DNA from: Prorocentrum cordatum
Lineage: Eukaryota; Sar; Dinophyceae; Prorocentrales; Prorocentraceae
Direction of reading: 5' to 3'
Assembly: GCA_963575745.1 (NCBI GenBank)
Contig: CAUYUJ010003678.1
Span: 20,001-46,697, forward strand
Length of the DNA: 26,697 nt
Part shown: piece after piece, positions 7,015-15,935 of the stretch
How the letters are laid out: each line of letters begins with the position of its first letter
Position numbering within the stretch: the stretch's first letter is position 1
Notes under the pieces: generated by a model
What the model saw: the letters and a program-made list of their open reading frames with translations, nothing else
Databases searched by the model: none
What the model was told of the DNA's origin: nothing
Program-made: the position numbers and the translations under genes

Positions 7015-7917
7015 ATGGGAGGCGGCAAAGGGGGCCGTGGATCGCAGCGGGATGACCCGCGTGAGCCGCGCTGGTCGTGTACAGCTACTCGTCAGTGTGG
7101 CTATGCTCGTAACTTCGCCACCTCGGCACGGTGCTACATGTGCGGCAGGGACAAGTCGGGTCAGCCAGACCCCGCAGGACCTCCAGACCGCACACGGCGC
7201 CGACCGTCGAGGCCACCGTCTGCTGGGCGGGGCAAAGACAAGGCCCGCGATGACAGAGAGAAGGAGGCCTCAGAAGACCCATCGGCATCTGAGGCAGTCA
7301 CTCGAGCACGCAAGGCAGTGGCAGCCTTGCGTCGTCTGGGCCTTGATGATAGCAGTGGCTTGGTGGTCGCTGCACGCAAGGAGCTCCAGGCCGCCGAGGC
7401 CATGGAGCGGTCACAACGAACGCCTGACGATCTTCTCCGCCGAGCTCTGGATCGACAGGCTGCAAAGACTCGGGAGGTTACCGCGTTGCAGAGTGAGGTG
7501 GACAAGCTCAAAGCAGAGTATGACACCAAAGCGGCCGAGTTGCAGACTGCGACGGCGGACCTGGCGACGATTCACTCAGAGGTTACTACGGCACGTGCTG
7601 CAGTACTGGCGACAGGGCGTTCAGCTCCAGATGAAGGTGGTGATCGGGACGTGTCGGGCGCTCTCGAACGCTTGGGGCAGATTGTGCAGGCAGCGCCTTC
7701 CACCACGCCCGAGAACCTTGGAGCGCTCTGCGCATCGCTCAGCACACATGTCACTCAATTGCAGACGGCCTTGGCACAGCACCGACGGGCTCATGCACCG
7801 TCCGCTTTGGCCTCTGGTTCTGGTATTCCAGCTACACATCCATGGGACGAGCTCCTGGCCGCACACGACGATGCTGCTGGGACTGGTGAGTCCGACATGG
7901 ACGACGACGCTGGGTAA
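7015..7917 (+). CDS. LINE B ORF1: RanBP2-type zinc finger plus coiled-coil protein
   Basis: The ATG at 7015 (MGGGKGGRGSQRDD) gives 300 codons, ending in an acidic DMDDDAG tail. Residues about 20-43 form W-x-C-x5-C-x4-N-x6-C-x2-C (WSCTATRQC then CYMCG), the RanBP2 zinc-finger pattern, with W and N in place. A Pro/Arg-rich basic stretch follows (about 50-80). A long heptad-like helix (about 90-195) is rich in Ala, Leu, Glu and Lys (ALQSEVDKLKAEYDTKAAEL). LINE ORF1 proteins usually bind element RNA and trimerise through coiled coils. By analogy this one would be the RNA-binding chaperone, with the RanBP2 finger replacing the usual RRM or CCHC knuckles. The ORF2 frame is also open across this whole region. 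ORF2 starts 19 bp downstream in another frame. Confidence 0.75.
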   Translation: MGGGKGGRGSQRDDPREPRWSCTATRQCGYARNFATSARCYMCGRDKSGQPDPAGPPDRTRRRPSRPPSAGRGKDKARDDREKEASEDPSASEAVTRARKAVAALRRLGLDDSSGLVVAARKELQAAEAMERSQRTPDDLLRRALDRQAAKTREVTALQSEVDKLKAEYDTKAAELQTATADLATIHSEVTTARAAVLATGRSAPDEGGDRDVSGALERLGQIVQAAPSTTPENLGALCASLSTHVTQLQTALAQHRRAHAPSALASGSGIPATHPWDELLAAHDDAAGTGESDMDDDAG

Positions 7918-7936
7918 CGACGTACAGTTCTTCGAC

Positions 7937-10900
7937 ATGCCTCGGTTGTTCAGCGACGGTGCGATCAGGCCTTTCGACCCAGGTCGAGATGACTATGAGC
8001 TACTGCATGCTGACCAGCCTTCATTACTCTCTCCGCGTGATGCTCTGTCGGGTGACCCTAGGATCTCGGCTTCAGCATCGACTAATACAGGCACTACTAG
8101 TTTGCCATCGCTCGGTGATACGCACTGCTCAGCCGTGCAGAAGGGACTTGGCAGCGCCAGAGGGTACCGACCTGCGGTCCAGTTGGGGCCGTATGGTACG
8201 CACTGCTCAGCGTTGCCCACCCAGCCTGCGGCCAGAGGGTACCGACCACCGAGCAATGATGATGGCCCTTCAGCTGCGCAGGTTGCTGTTACGAAGAGTG
8301 GCGAGAGGCTATCTTCAATGACTTGGTCCAGCGATCAGCCAGCTCACCGTCAGCGGCGAGGTCTTCGTGGTTCGCGACGCAAGTCGCTGATGATGGTTAG
8401 TTTCAACAGTTCAGGATGGCCCCAGGCCAAGGATCTTCTGGACAACATGCGACATGTATCTATTGTTGCCGTGCAGGAGCTGCACTTACATGGGAATGGA
8501 CGGCTACAAGCCGAAGAGTGGTGTGTGCGGCAAGGTTGGCAACCTTTCATCTCGGATGCAATTGTTTCGGAGTCAGACAAGCCACGTGCAGGCGTTGGGC
8601 TCTTTGTGCGCAGCAACATCGGGGTGGTCAAGCTTTCGGCCTGCCTTCGTGATCATGTTGTCGTACCTGGTTTCAGTGTGGCCGTGCTGGTTCGTGCTGG
8701 ACCACGTGGAGGCTTCGTCGTGGCCTCCTCGTACCTGGAGCAGGGCTTGAAGCTGGGCGGAGCGAATACGACTCGCATCTCACGCCTTGGCTCATGCCTT
8801 CGATGCTACGGGCTCCCCTTTGTCGTGGCAGGTGACTGGAATGTTAAGCCAGAAGTTATCGACCAGTCGTGCATCACCACGAAGCTAGATGCGAGAGTGG
8901 TTGCCACGGCTGAAGGCACTTGTCGGGATCCTGGGTCTGGCAATTATTCCAAGATTGATTTCTGGCTGGCGAGCGACACGTTGGCGGCGGCGATGGGTAC
9001 TCCGACTATATGTGGAGGCTACCCTGCGCGTGTGCACTATCCAATCCAGGTTTCTCTTGGGCCTCGTCCTCGCGCTCAGAAAGTTCGCCGTCTGCTCGGG
9101 CCTCAACTTCTACCTGTGCACCCTGTCGTGACGCCCGACACGGACGATGACGACGAGGACGGAGAGGTGGCCTATGCTGATCGTGGCCTACCAGATGTTG
9201 CATGGCCACAGCTAATGCGTAGTGACGCAAGTTTAGGTTTCGGTGACGCTGCAGGTCACGCCCAACGCTTGGACGGGCTTGCTGCAGATTTGTACAAGGG
9301 AGTGGAGGCTGAGTTGCTCCCACTCTTTGACACAGGCGGGCAGCCTAGCAAGTTTTCGGGCCGCGCGGAGGGCCCGCGGTATGCGCACAGCACTGCAGGA
9401 GGCGCTTTGGCACGGCAGCAGCCGAGTGGCACACGCTTATCACGTGCACTTCGTACGTTACAGCAGCGCATTCATGATCTGCGTCACGCATACCAGTGCA
9501 ATAACACTTTATCATGCACACGTATTTGGGCGCACTTAGTCGATTTTATGGGTGGGCATGGGAAGGATGGTAGACTTCGCATGTCGATGCCTAAGTACCT
9601 AGTGAACGACCTTGTGCATATCATCACGTGTATATCGGCACAGCCACCTGTGTATTATTGCAACATGCTGCAGTTCCTTGGTGACTTCTGCGGTCGAGCT
9701 GCTGAGACTGAAGAGCGCAGACTTGGGTCTGCCAGATCTAAGGCTTTTTCGTCCTGGCTGAAGAAGGCGTTGCGCGGCAAGTCAGGCCCCGTCCACCGCT
9801 GGACCAAGCCGCGCGGGTGGCAGCTCGCTGAAGTTGAAACTGAGTTAGGCCCCAGCAGCTTTCCTGATGATATTGCCACGGCCCAGAGGGCCGCTTGGGG
9901 GTCGATCTGGGCTGGAGTTGATCATGAGCCTGACCATTGTGCGGCTAGTGTCCAGGACAGTTCTGGTGACGATCACCTTGGGGATTTGCAAGAGCTGCTT
10001 GCGAAGGGCCCTCGACTGCCGCCTTTGAGGATCGGTGAGCTTCGTCGAGCTGCCAAACAGTTCTCAGGAGGGACAGCGGTCGGAGCTGATGTTTTTCGAC
10101 CTCGGCATTGGGCACTTGCGTCAAATGGTGCTCTGGCAGTTTTGGGCTATTTATTCCACCTTTGTGAATCGTGGGGCCAGTGGCCTGCCCTAATCAAGAA
10201 TGTGCACATCGTCCTCCTGATTAAGCCGTCTGGGGGATATCGTCCAATTGCCTTACTTCCGTCTATCTATCGCATCTGGGGCAAGGCGCGTCTCAATTGG
10301 GTGCGGTCTTGGGCTAGCTCGTTGAATCGGGGCTTCCTGGCGCTTGGGGCCCAGAAGAGCACGACGGACGTTGCCGCAAGATTGTTGGTCCAAGCTGAAT
10401 CTACCTCTATCAAGGTGGCGGACTCCCCCATCACGGTGCATGCGATTATAGATATTGAAAAGTGCTTTGACCGCGTGCCGTGGAGACGGCTACTTGGATC
10501 GGCGGTGCAGCATGGCTTTCCTCCTACCCTCATGGTGCTTGCTGTGCGCATGTATGCGTCCGCTCGTCGTCTCTCATGGGATGCGTGTTTCTCGGCCCCT
10601 GTATGGGCTACGCGGGGAATATTGCCTGGGTGTCCTCTGGCGATGCTCTGTTTGCAGTGTGTGATGCTTACGCCTTTTGATTCGTTGTCTGGGCACACCC
10701 AGCACATCGACAGGTCGATCGACATTTACGCCGACGATATCACGATTGCCATTGTTGGTACTGCCTATGCTATTGTTGATGCTGCTTGCTCCCTCCTCAC
10801 CATCCTTGTGGACATGCTGCACGCCGTAGGTCTGCCGCCTGCGCGCCACAAGATGACGCTCACATGCAGTTCTCCCGCCATTGGCATGAAGATTGCCAAA

Positions 10901-12277
10901 CGCTTGGCATGGCGCGGGTTTTGCTATCAGTCCGCTCTGGAAGTTCTGGGGATCGAGGTTAATGCAGGTCGGCCCATTCGGCATCGTAGGCTTCGTGAAC
11001 GCATTCGCAATACTCGTAAGCGTCAACCTCGGCTTCGACGGATTCAAAAAGCTGGGTCCCTGGCCGCTCGCTTCGCTAAGCAGGCCCTTCCGTCGGCCAT
11101 GCAGTATGGAGTTGGGGTCCACGGGGCTCCGCCGCAGCTCGTCGAGGCCATGAGGGGGATTATGCGGGGCACTTGGTACACTCCAGGTTCTACTACCTCT
11201 GCGTGGCTAACATCGTGCCTCCAGGGCTCTATGTATGAGGACCCCCAAGTTGCCTGCTGGGTTCAACCAGTTTATCAGTGGGCCTTATTGTTTCGGGATC
11301 GTGGTGTTCAACATAGCACCCTGCAGAAGGCTTGGACGCGGCAGGTCTTCCGTGTCCTCCAAGCGGCGAAGCCTTGGGCTAACGTCGCTGGGCCAGCAGG
11401 AGCGATGCTCTTGGCTGTGCAGGCTCTTGGCTGGAGGACGACCTCAGCCTCTAGTATCGTTACGGATGTTGGAGATTGTTTGGATCTTTTGACAGATGCA
11501 CCTGTGACGGTGCGTGACCTCGCTCGTGCTGCTGCTGTCCGCCGTATGTGGGAAGCATGGAGTTTGAGGTCAAACCCTGCTGATGATAACATGGACCCCA
11601 AGGAGCCCCTCGGATATTGGATGGAGCCCATTCTGGGACTCTTGAAGGATCGTCCGCATGACCCCGATGAGGACCCTGAACCTGACCCTGAAGGCCCTTG
11701 GAAGCTTACTGTGTCTGAGGATGGGCTCTTGAGGGCCTTGGTGGGAGGGGGACTTTGGTCCCCGCATCGACTTTATCGGCATGGATACGCTCGCACATCT
11801 TGCTGCCCTGCGTGTGATTGTGAAGTATGCACCTCATATCATATTTCTTGGGAGTGTGTCGGACGTGCAGCACAGCAGCGGGCAGCAATGAGTAGTGTTG
11901 ATTGTCGGGGCCTGCCGCCACGCTCGCCTGGCTCCTGGTTCTGGACAAGAGGCATGGCACCTCGGTCATGTTTTCCGCCAGTGCCGCCACGAGATGATAG
12001 TGGACGCTGGCACATTCAATGCGGGTCCCTTGCCAATGTCACGGGGGACATCTACACGGACGGTGCGTGCAGAAAAGCATGGTGCTGGCCTGAGGCTACG
12101 AGAGCGGGATGGGGGTTCGTGAAGTACGTTAGGCGTGACATCCAGCTTCTTGTGTACGGAGCTCTTCCTGGACCCATTCAGAGCTCACCTAGGTCTGAGT
12201 TTATATGCCTTTTTGCAAGTTCTAGTTGTATGCATCTTACCCATACATGTGCATACCGACTTTTATGGCCTTGTTGA
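7937..12277 (+). CDS. LINE B ORF2: endonuclease, reverse transcriptase and start of RNase H
   Basis: The first ATG after ORF1 is at 7937 (MPRLFSDGAI), giving 1446 residues to the stop at 12277. The EEP endonuclease spans about residues 152-375: SFNSSGW, the catalytic Glu in VAVQELH, AGDWNVKPE, SKIDFWLAS and VHYPIQV. The reverse transcriptase spans about 695-1010: GGYRPIALLPSIYRIWGK, motif A IIDIEKCFDRVPW (Asp about 839), motif B GILPGCPLAM, motif C YADD at 10727-10738 (residues 931-934), and LEVLGIEVNAG after it. A CCHC knuckle (C-x2-C-x8-H-x4-C) lies at 11804-11857. RNase H begins at GDIYTDGA (12047 onwards), and its Glu is in SPRSEF. The frame then leaves the RNase H sense at about 12200 and stops; the remainder continues in the next frame. 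The protein would nick target DNA, reverse transcribe and remove RNA. Confidence 0.88.
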   Translation: MPRLFSDGAIRPFDPGRDDYELLHADQPSLLSPRDALSGDPRISASASTNTGTTSLPSLGDTHCSAVQKGLGSARGYRPAVQLGPYGTHCSALPTQPAARGYRPPSNDDGPSAAQVAVTKSGERLSSMTWSSDQPAHRQRRGLRGSRRKSLMMVSFNSSGWPQAKDLLDNMRHVSIVAVQELHLHGNGRLQAEEWCVRQGWQPFISDAIVSESDKPRAGVGLFVRSNIGVVKLSACLRDHVVVPGFSVAVLVRAGPRGGFVVASSYLEQGLKLGGANTTRISRLGSCLRCYGLPFVVAGDWNVKPEVIDQSCITTKLDARVVATAEGTCRDPGSGNYSKIDFWLASDTLAAAMGTPTICGGYPARVHYPIQVSLGPRPRAQKVRRLLGPQLLPVHPVVTPDTDDDDEDGEVAYADRGLPDVAWPQLMRSDASLGFGDAAGHAQRLDGLAADLYKGVEAELLPLFDTGGQPSKFSGRAEGPRYAHSTAGGALARQQPSGTRLSRALRTLQQRIHDLRHAYQCNNTLSCTRIWAHLVDFMGGHGKDGRLRMSMPKYLVNDLVHIITCISAQPPVYYCNMLQFLGDFCGRAAETEERRLGSARSKAFSSWLKKALRGKSGPVHRWTKPRGWQLAEVETELGPSSFPDDIATAQRAAWGSIWAGVDHEPDHCAASVQDSSGDDHLGDLQELLAKGPRLPPLRIGELRRAAKQFSGGTAVGADVFRPRHWALASNGALAVLGYLFHLCESWGQWPALIKNVHIVLLIKPSGGYRPIALLPSIYRIWGKARLNWVRSWASSLNRGFLALGAQKSTTDVAARLLVQAESTSIKVADSPITVHAIIDIEKCFDRVPWRRLLGSAVQHGFPPTLMVLAVRMYASARRLSWDACFSAPVWATRGILPGCPLAMLCLQCVMLTPFDSLSGHTQHIDRSIDIYADDITIAIVGTAYAIVDAACSLLTILVDMLHAVGLPPARHKMTLTCSSPAIGMKIAKRLAWRGFCYQSALEVLGIEVNAGRPIRHRRLRERIRNTRKRQPRLRRIQKAGSLAARFAKQALPSAMQYGVGVHGAPPQLVEAMRGIMRGTWYTPGSTTSAWLTSCLQGSMYEDPQVACWVQPVYQWALLFRDRGVQHSTLQKAWTRQVFRVLQAAKPWANVAGPAGAMLLAVQALGWRTTSASSIVTDVGDCLDLLTDAPVTVRDLARAAAVRRMWEAWSLRSNPADDNMDPKEPLGYWMEPILGLLKDRPHDPDEDPEPDPEGPWKLTVSEDGLLRALVGGGLWSPHRLYRHGYARTSCCPACDCEVCTSYHISWECVGRAAQQRAAMSSVDCRGLPPRSPGSWFWTRGMAPRSCFPPVPPRDDSGRWHIQCGSLANVTGDIYTDGACRKAWCWPEATRAGWGFVKYVRRDIQLLVYGALPGPIQSSPRSEFICLFASSSCMHLTHTCAYRLLWPC
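8120..8249 (+). repeat. Internal 78-bp duplication in LINE B ORF2
   Basis: CGCACTGCTCAG and AGGGTACCGACC each occur twice, the former 78 bp (26 codons) apart. This yields two THCSA...ARGYRP repeats in the protein between the ORF start and the endonuclease. Confidence 0.7.
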
Positions 12278-13691
12278 GGGTCTTGTCTTGGGCCCTGGTT
12301 TCTGCTGTGGCCCCAGGCGGCCAAATACTGACCTCTGGGAGGCTATCTGGAGAAAGCTTGATGACCTCGGCGGCCTTGGAGAGGCCATTCAAGTTTCGCA
12401 TGTCAGGGGTCACCAGTCTGGCGACTCCGTAGAGGCACGGTCCAACAGATGGGCCGATTTCGCCGCCTGCCGCGGGCGGGACCTCCACTCAGCTAACCAG
12501 GCTGCATTCACTTCCATGAGGATAGCCCTCAGGTCTGTGAGGGGTGTGCTCAAATGGCTTTTGCAGGCTCACGCGTCTCACTTGTCACATGGACGCGTGG
12601 CCACTTTTCGGCGCCCTCGGAAGATGAAAGTTCGGTCTAAAGTCAAGGCTTCCAGGGCGCCTGAAGCTCATCTGAAACACGTTTTTACACCGGTTCGGGA
12701 CAAGTTCTGGCGGTGTGATTTTTGCAAGAAGGGGGCCAGATCTGAGGAGAGGGTGCAGCGTTTCTCCAATTGGGTTTGCCCTGCGCGTGCTGCGTCCAGC
12801 CGTGGACCTAGGGGAACTTCGCTCTCTCCTGGTGGTTTGGGCGCTGGCTCCGAGCCTCGGGAGGCTCTGCCCCCCCCGACTCAGGGTCAGCCTGGCAGAG
12901 GGGTGCAGCCTATGGGAGCTTCGACCTCGTCAGGCACCGAGGTTGACCTCTCTGGGCCCCTCCCCTCGACTGCTCGCTGTACCTTCGGTGGTGAGTCCCT
13001 GGGTGAGGGGGTGGAGAGGGCGAAGCGACCCGCCTCCCGCAGCCCCTCGGTGGGCCGTGTGTCGCGGCAGAGGCTGCTGCGTGAAGACCTCCCTCGGAGA
13101 AGGTCTGCCTCGCCGCCAGAACGTTCCGTGCGGGCTAGGGTAAGTTTCGACCCTGTCGTTTTGAGTCGCACTGTTGATGCGGCTGAGTTGGCACAGGCGG
13201 CCCAATCAATTGATCGGTCCTCTCCCTCGCCCGACTCTCGTCCCCTTGTCGTGAGTCGTCCGAGTCGTCCGAGATTCCCTGACAGGGAAGGACCAGCCTT
13301 TGTGCCTGATATGCCTCAATCAAAGCGGCAGCGGCTCCAGCCTAGGGGCCGCCCGTCGCTGTCGCAGACCACGGTCCCAGCCGCGTTTCTGCCGTTGACG
13401 GGTATCGTGCCACCAATCGCTTCTCGAGGTCATAGATGTTGGGTCTCAGAAGGCCACATTGTCCTATGCATTCGATGCGGGTTTTACAGCTCGGGCGTGG
13501 CCAGTCACCTTCTGTTGGAGTGCTCACCGCCACCTGTCATGAGCGAGCGAGCCCAGCGGAATCGACGTTTGTTTCTTGACAGGTTTCATCCTGCCGATGA
13601 AGGCCGTGTGAACTCACGGCGCATCCCACAACCAAGGCCCCTTAGGGTGGGCGATGCTGAAACCTCCTGGCTGCGTCTCCTTGGGCATTGA
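12200..13691 (+). CDS. LINE B ORF2 continuation: rest of RNase H and Cys-containing C-terminal tail
   Basis: After a one-base frame change at the GAGTTTA near 12199-12205, the RNase H sequence resumes as LYAFLQVLVV. It keeps the remaining active-site features: HVHTDFYGLVEG (third acid), SHVRGHQSG (His) and NRWADFAACRG (last Asp). Beyond about 12480 comes a ~400-residue extension. It has a W-x-C-x2-C motif (FWRCDFCKKG, about 12707-12736) with a later VC, a long Pro/Ser/Arg-rich disordered part, and a second Cys motif at about 13420-13530 (HIVLCIRCGFYSS, then LLLECSPPP). The ORF ends at 13691. The tail may bind nucleic acid; this is inferred from the Cys pairs only. The frame change could be a mutation, an assembly error or a true recoding site. 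Confidence 0.75.
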
Positions 13692-14051
13692 GTTGTTTTT
13701 TCTTCGGCCCGTCCCAAATCTCCTGGACTTTGGCCGTGGCTCCTGGTTCGGTCCTGGTGCCCCTTTTAACTCGTTTAGTTTTTGTTGGTGGGGTGGCTGG
13801 GTGGTCCGTTGTCGACGTCCGTGAGTCGCGTGCGCGCGCGCCCCTCGCGCGCGCGCGCGCACCTGGTGTACGTCGATTACAGCCAGGACCGCGCACGCCG
13901 CCGCCGCCGCCGCCCGTCGTCCGTCGCCTCCTGCCGCGATCCTCTTGGTGGGCGGGTTGCGACACTTTGGATGACTGGGGGAGGCCGCTTGCCCCCCCCG
14001 CTTTAAGGTGTATGTCGGTGCTCCGCGCGACATTTCCTTATAGCGTCGTAT
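13692..14051 (+). other. LINE B 3' UTR
   Basis: A non-coding 360-bp segment between the ORF2 stop and the TCC tail. It contains a strong GC hairpin at 13830-13862 and ends CCTTATAGCGTCGTA before the tail. In LINEs the 3' UTR is where the reverse transcriptase recognises its template. Confidence 0.65.
13830..13862 (+). other. GC hairpin / alternating CG tract in LINE B 3' UTR
   Basis: GTGCGCGCGCG, then CCCCT, then a CG-alternating stretch ending CGCGCAC. The ends are exactly complementary over at least 11 bp. This gives a stable RNA stem-loop or a Z-DNA-prone DNA segment. Confidence 0.75.
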
Positions 14052-14097
14052 CCTCCTCCTCCTCCTCCTCCTCCTCCTCCTTCCTCCTCCTCCTCCT
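14052..14097 (+). repeat. (TCC)n tail at the LINE B 3' end
   Basis: TCC repeats with one TTCC interruption, running into the gap. Either the element's own tail or the target microsatellite. Confidence 0.9.
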
Positions 14098-14197
14098 NNN
14101 NNNNNNNNNNNNNNNNNNNNNNNNNNNNNNNNNNNNNNNNNNNNNNNNNNNNNNNNNNNNNNNNNNNNNNNNNNNNNNNNNNNNNNNNNNNNNNNNN
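14098..14197. other. Assembly gap of 100 N
   Basis: Exactly 100 N, the usual placeholder for a gap of unknown length. TCC flanks it on the left and GAG on the right, so the repeat strand polarity changes across it. Confidence 0.98.
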
Positions 14198-14210
14198 GAG
14201 GAGGAGGAGG

Positions 14211-14257
<47 letters not shown>

Positions 14258-14332
14258 GGTGGTGGTGGTAACGATCATGAGACTTAGGGTGATGATGATG
14301 AGGAGGAGGAGGAGGAGGAGGAGGAGGAGGAG
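14198..14332. repeat. Compound microsatellite (GAG)n(GAT)n(GGT)n and (GGA)n
   Basis: Blocks of GAG, GAT and GGT follow one another with single-step changes to about 14268. After a ~20-bp break, GATGATGAT leads into (GAG)n. Confidence 0.95.
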
Positions 14333-14746
14333 CAGGAGAGGAAGGGAATACAACTAGTAGGCCGAGAAGGAGAAACATGAGGGGCAGAAGGGAGAGGGAA
14401 AGAGGAAAGGTGATGTTGATGATTGTGGTGATGATGGTTGTGGTCACCTTCTTTTCGGGGTTCCGAGGAGCTTCTCACAGGCCCCCATGCCCATGGGCCC
14501 TCAACTGATGACGTGGCTGGTCCAAGTGGCACGAGTGCTCTGGACCAAATTTCACGCGCGTGTGCGCGCCTTCGCGTAACGTCATCCGGGCCGCTCTCGG
14601 GGGCCTTTGTAGGACCTGCTTGAATGTCTTTGGATGCCATTTCACAAGTAGTGTGTCCCTCCGCGTACTCCGATTTGGAAGCCTTCTTGTGCGTCTCCGT
14701 CGGTCCATGCCGCAGGGGAACAGGATTATCTTCCAGACACAAGGGG
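14333..14746. other. Unassigned segment
   Basis: A purine-rich start (to about 14440), then mixed sequence with a short CATGCCCATGGGC symmetry (about 14487). No gene, RNA or repeat family is recognised. Confidence 0.4.
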
Positions 14747-14859
14747 ATGGTGAAGGAGGAGGACAAGGACGAGGGGGAGGAGGAGGAGGAGGAGGAGGAG
14801 GAGGAGGAGAATAAGGAGAAGGTGAAGGGCGATGAGGAGGAGGAGGAGGAGGAGGAGGA
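14747..14859. repeat. (GGA)n microsatellite
   Basis: GGA repeats with two short interruptions, directly joining dispersed repeat D1 copy X. Confidence 0.95.
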
Positions 14860-15372
14860 CCAGTGCAAACCCAATATTCATCAACGATGTTGAAGTCAAC
14901 CCTCCTCCCAAGCTCCCTCTTCATAGGCACCCACAGGGGTTCATGTCCACTGAGGGAAGTGCCCCGTTGGGAGACAACCGTTTGAAGATCCTGAAGCGTG
15001 CCAGAACAGCATTCTCGGGATTTCAACGCCACGAATCAACCTGACTGTTGCGTCCTGACGATCCTGAAACGCGCCTTAGCACCGTTCATGTGACTGTAGC
15101 ATCGCGAATCAGCGCATTTGTTGCGACCCGACAGTCCTGAATCGTTCCAAGCACCGTTTCTAGTACGTTAACCATGGGGGTGCATGAAACTCTTGCGAAA
15201 GTTTAGGACGAGTTTGCGCGGCGTTACGGCGAGAGCCACATTTTGAAAAGGAGCCGCCCTCATTCCGTCGAACTCTGGCAACTTTTTGAGGCGAGTGTGT
15301 GCGGCTCTAAGGCGAAAACCGCATTTTGAGAAGGAGCCGCCCTCAGCCCGTGACGCTCTTGTAAGTTGTTTT
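14860..15372 (-). mobile_element. Dispersed repeat D1, copy X
   Basis: It starts CCAGTGCAAACCCAA directly after (GGA)n and shares about 360 bp of unique sequence with copy Y at 22596. Shared blocks include AAGCTCCCTCTTCATA and CGGGATTTCAACGCCACG. Two degenerate ~83-bp tandem units follow (starts 15218 and 15301), with the signature GCGGCG-TTACGGCGAGAGCC and CCGCCCTCA. Read on the minus strand, the element would end ...GCACTGG(TCC)n. Strand is assigned on that analogy. An open frame in this copy is broken by a stop in copy Y, so the repeat appears non-coding. Confidence 0.75.
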
Positions 15373-15494
15373 ACGCTTCGCGATCCCCGCCAGCCCATTC
15401 AGAAGCCCTGCCCAATAGAGCTGGCTGGAAATGGAAAGCAGAGACGCATGTGGTGAAACAGGTCGGTCAATGAGAGGAGGATGAGGAGGAGGAC
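15373..15494. other. Unassigned segment with short GGA tract
   Basis: The D1 similarity fades after 15372. A short GAGGAGGATGAGGAGG run lies at about 15474-15490. Nothing else is recognised. Confidence 0.4.
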
Positions 15495-15742
15495 CGTTTT
15501 GAGCCATGTTGGAGGCTATCTTGGAGCATCTGATGCCTGTTTGGAGCTATGAGGCTTTTTTGGGGCGTCTTGGGGTCCTCTTGAGGCTCTTTTTGGGGTG
15601 GCATCTTGGGGCCCTCTTGGGGCTCTTTGGGGGGTCTTGGGATCCTCTTGAGGTCCTCTTGGGGCTCTTTTGGGGAGTCTTGGGGCCCTCTTGGGGCCCC
15701 TCTTGGGGCTTCCTGGGGCCATCTTGGAGGCCATCGATCAAA
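15495..15742. repeat. Degenerate CTCTTGGGGC minisatellite
   Basis: Roughly 10-12-bp units (CTCTTGGGGC, TCTTGGGGTC, CTTTTGGGGA) fill the segment. The same motif in the opposite orientation fills 21309-21700. Confidence 0.85.
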
Positions 15743-15935
15743 GGAGGGGCCTCCGTCCGAGTCCAGGGGAGGGGGTAGGGGGAGGGGTCAAGACACCCTC
15801 CTAGATAGCAAGCCGTCTAGCTCACTCCCACCCGCCCTCCCAGCACATAAGTATCACCCGAGCCTCTGCATGTTCAGCGGTCGTCGTTGGATGGGCAGCT
15901 ACGGGAGGCCAAAACCGAGTCCATGTGCGCGACGC
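15743..15935. other. Unassigned segment
   Basis: Short G-rich run (15765-15790) and otherwise plain sequence. No gene recognised. Confidence 0.4.

Larger units (their letters stand above)
6744..14097 (+). mobile_element. LINE element B: near full-length APE-type non-LTR retrotransposon
   Basis: Order on the plus strand: 5' UTR (6744-7014), ORF1 (7015-7917), ORF2 (7937-13691, interrupted once), 3' UTR (13692-14051) and a (TCC)n tail reaching the assembly gap. ORF2 has endonuclease, reverse transcriptase, zinc knuckle and RNase H in the order seen in RNase H-bearing APE-class LINEs (I-like groups). Both sides are (TCC)n in the same orientation, so target-site duplications cannot be read. All catalytic residues looked for are present. 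The only clear lesion is one extra base near 12200. Confidence 0.88.

Noticed and set aside
6974-7936. Upstream extension of the ORF2 frame across ORF1
   Set aside because: It overlaps ORF1 in another frame, lacks motifs, and ORF1 carries a zinc finger and helix. The ATG at 7937 is the simpler ORF2 start.
14475-15032. Minus-strand ORF in D1 copy X (MALKSREC...)
   Set aside because: The homologous frame in copy Y contains a stop, and the ORF runs into poly-Pro from the GGA repeat.
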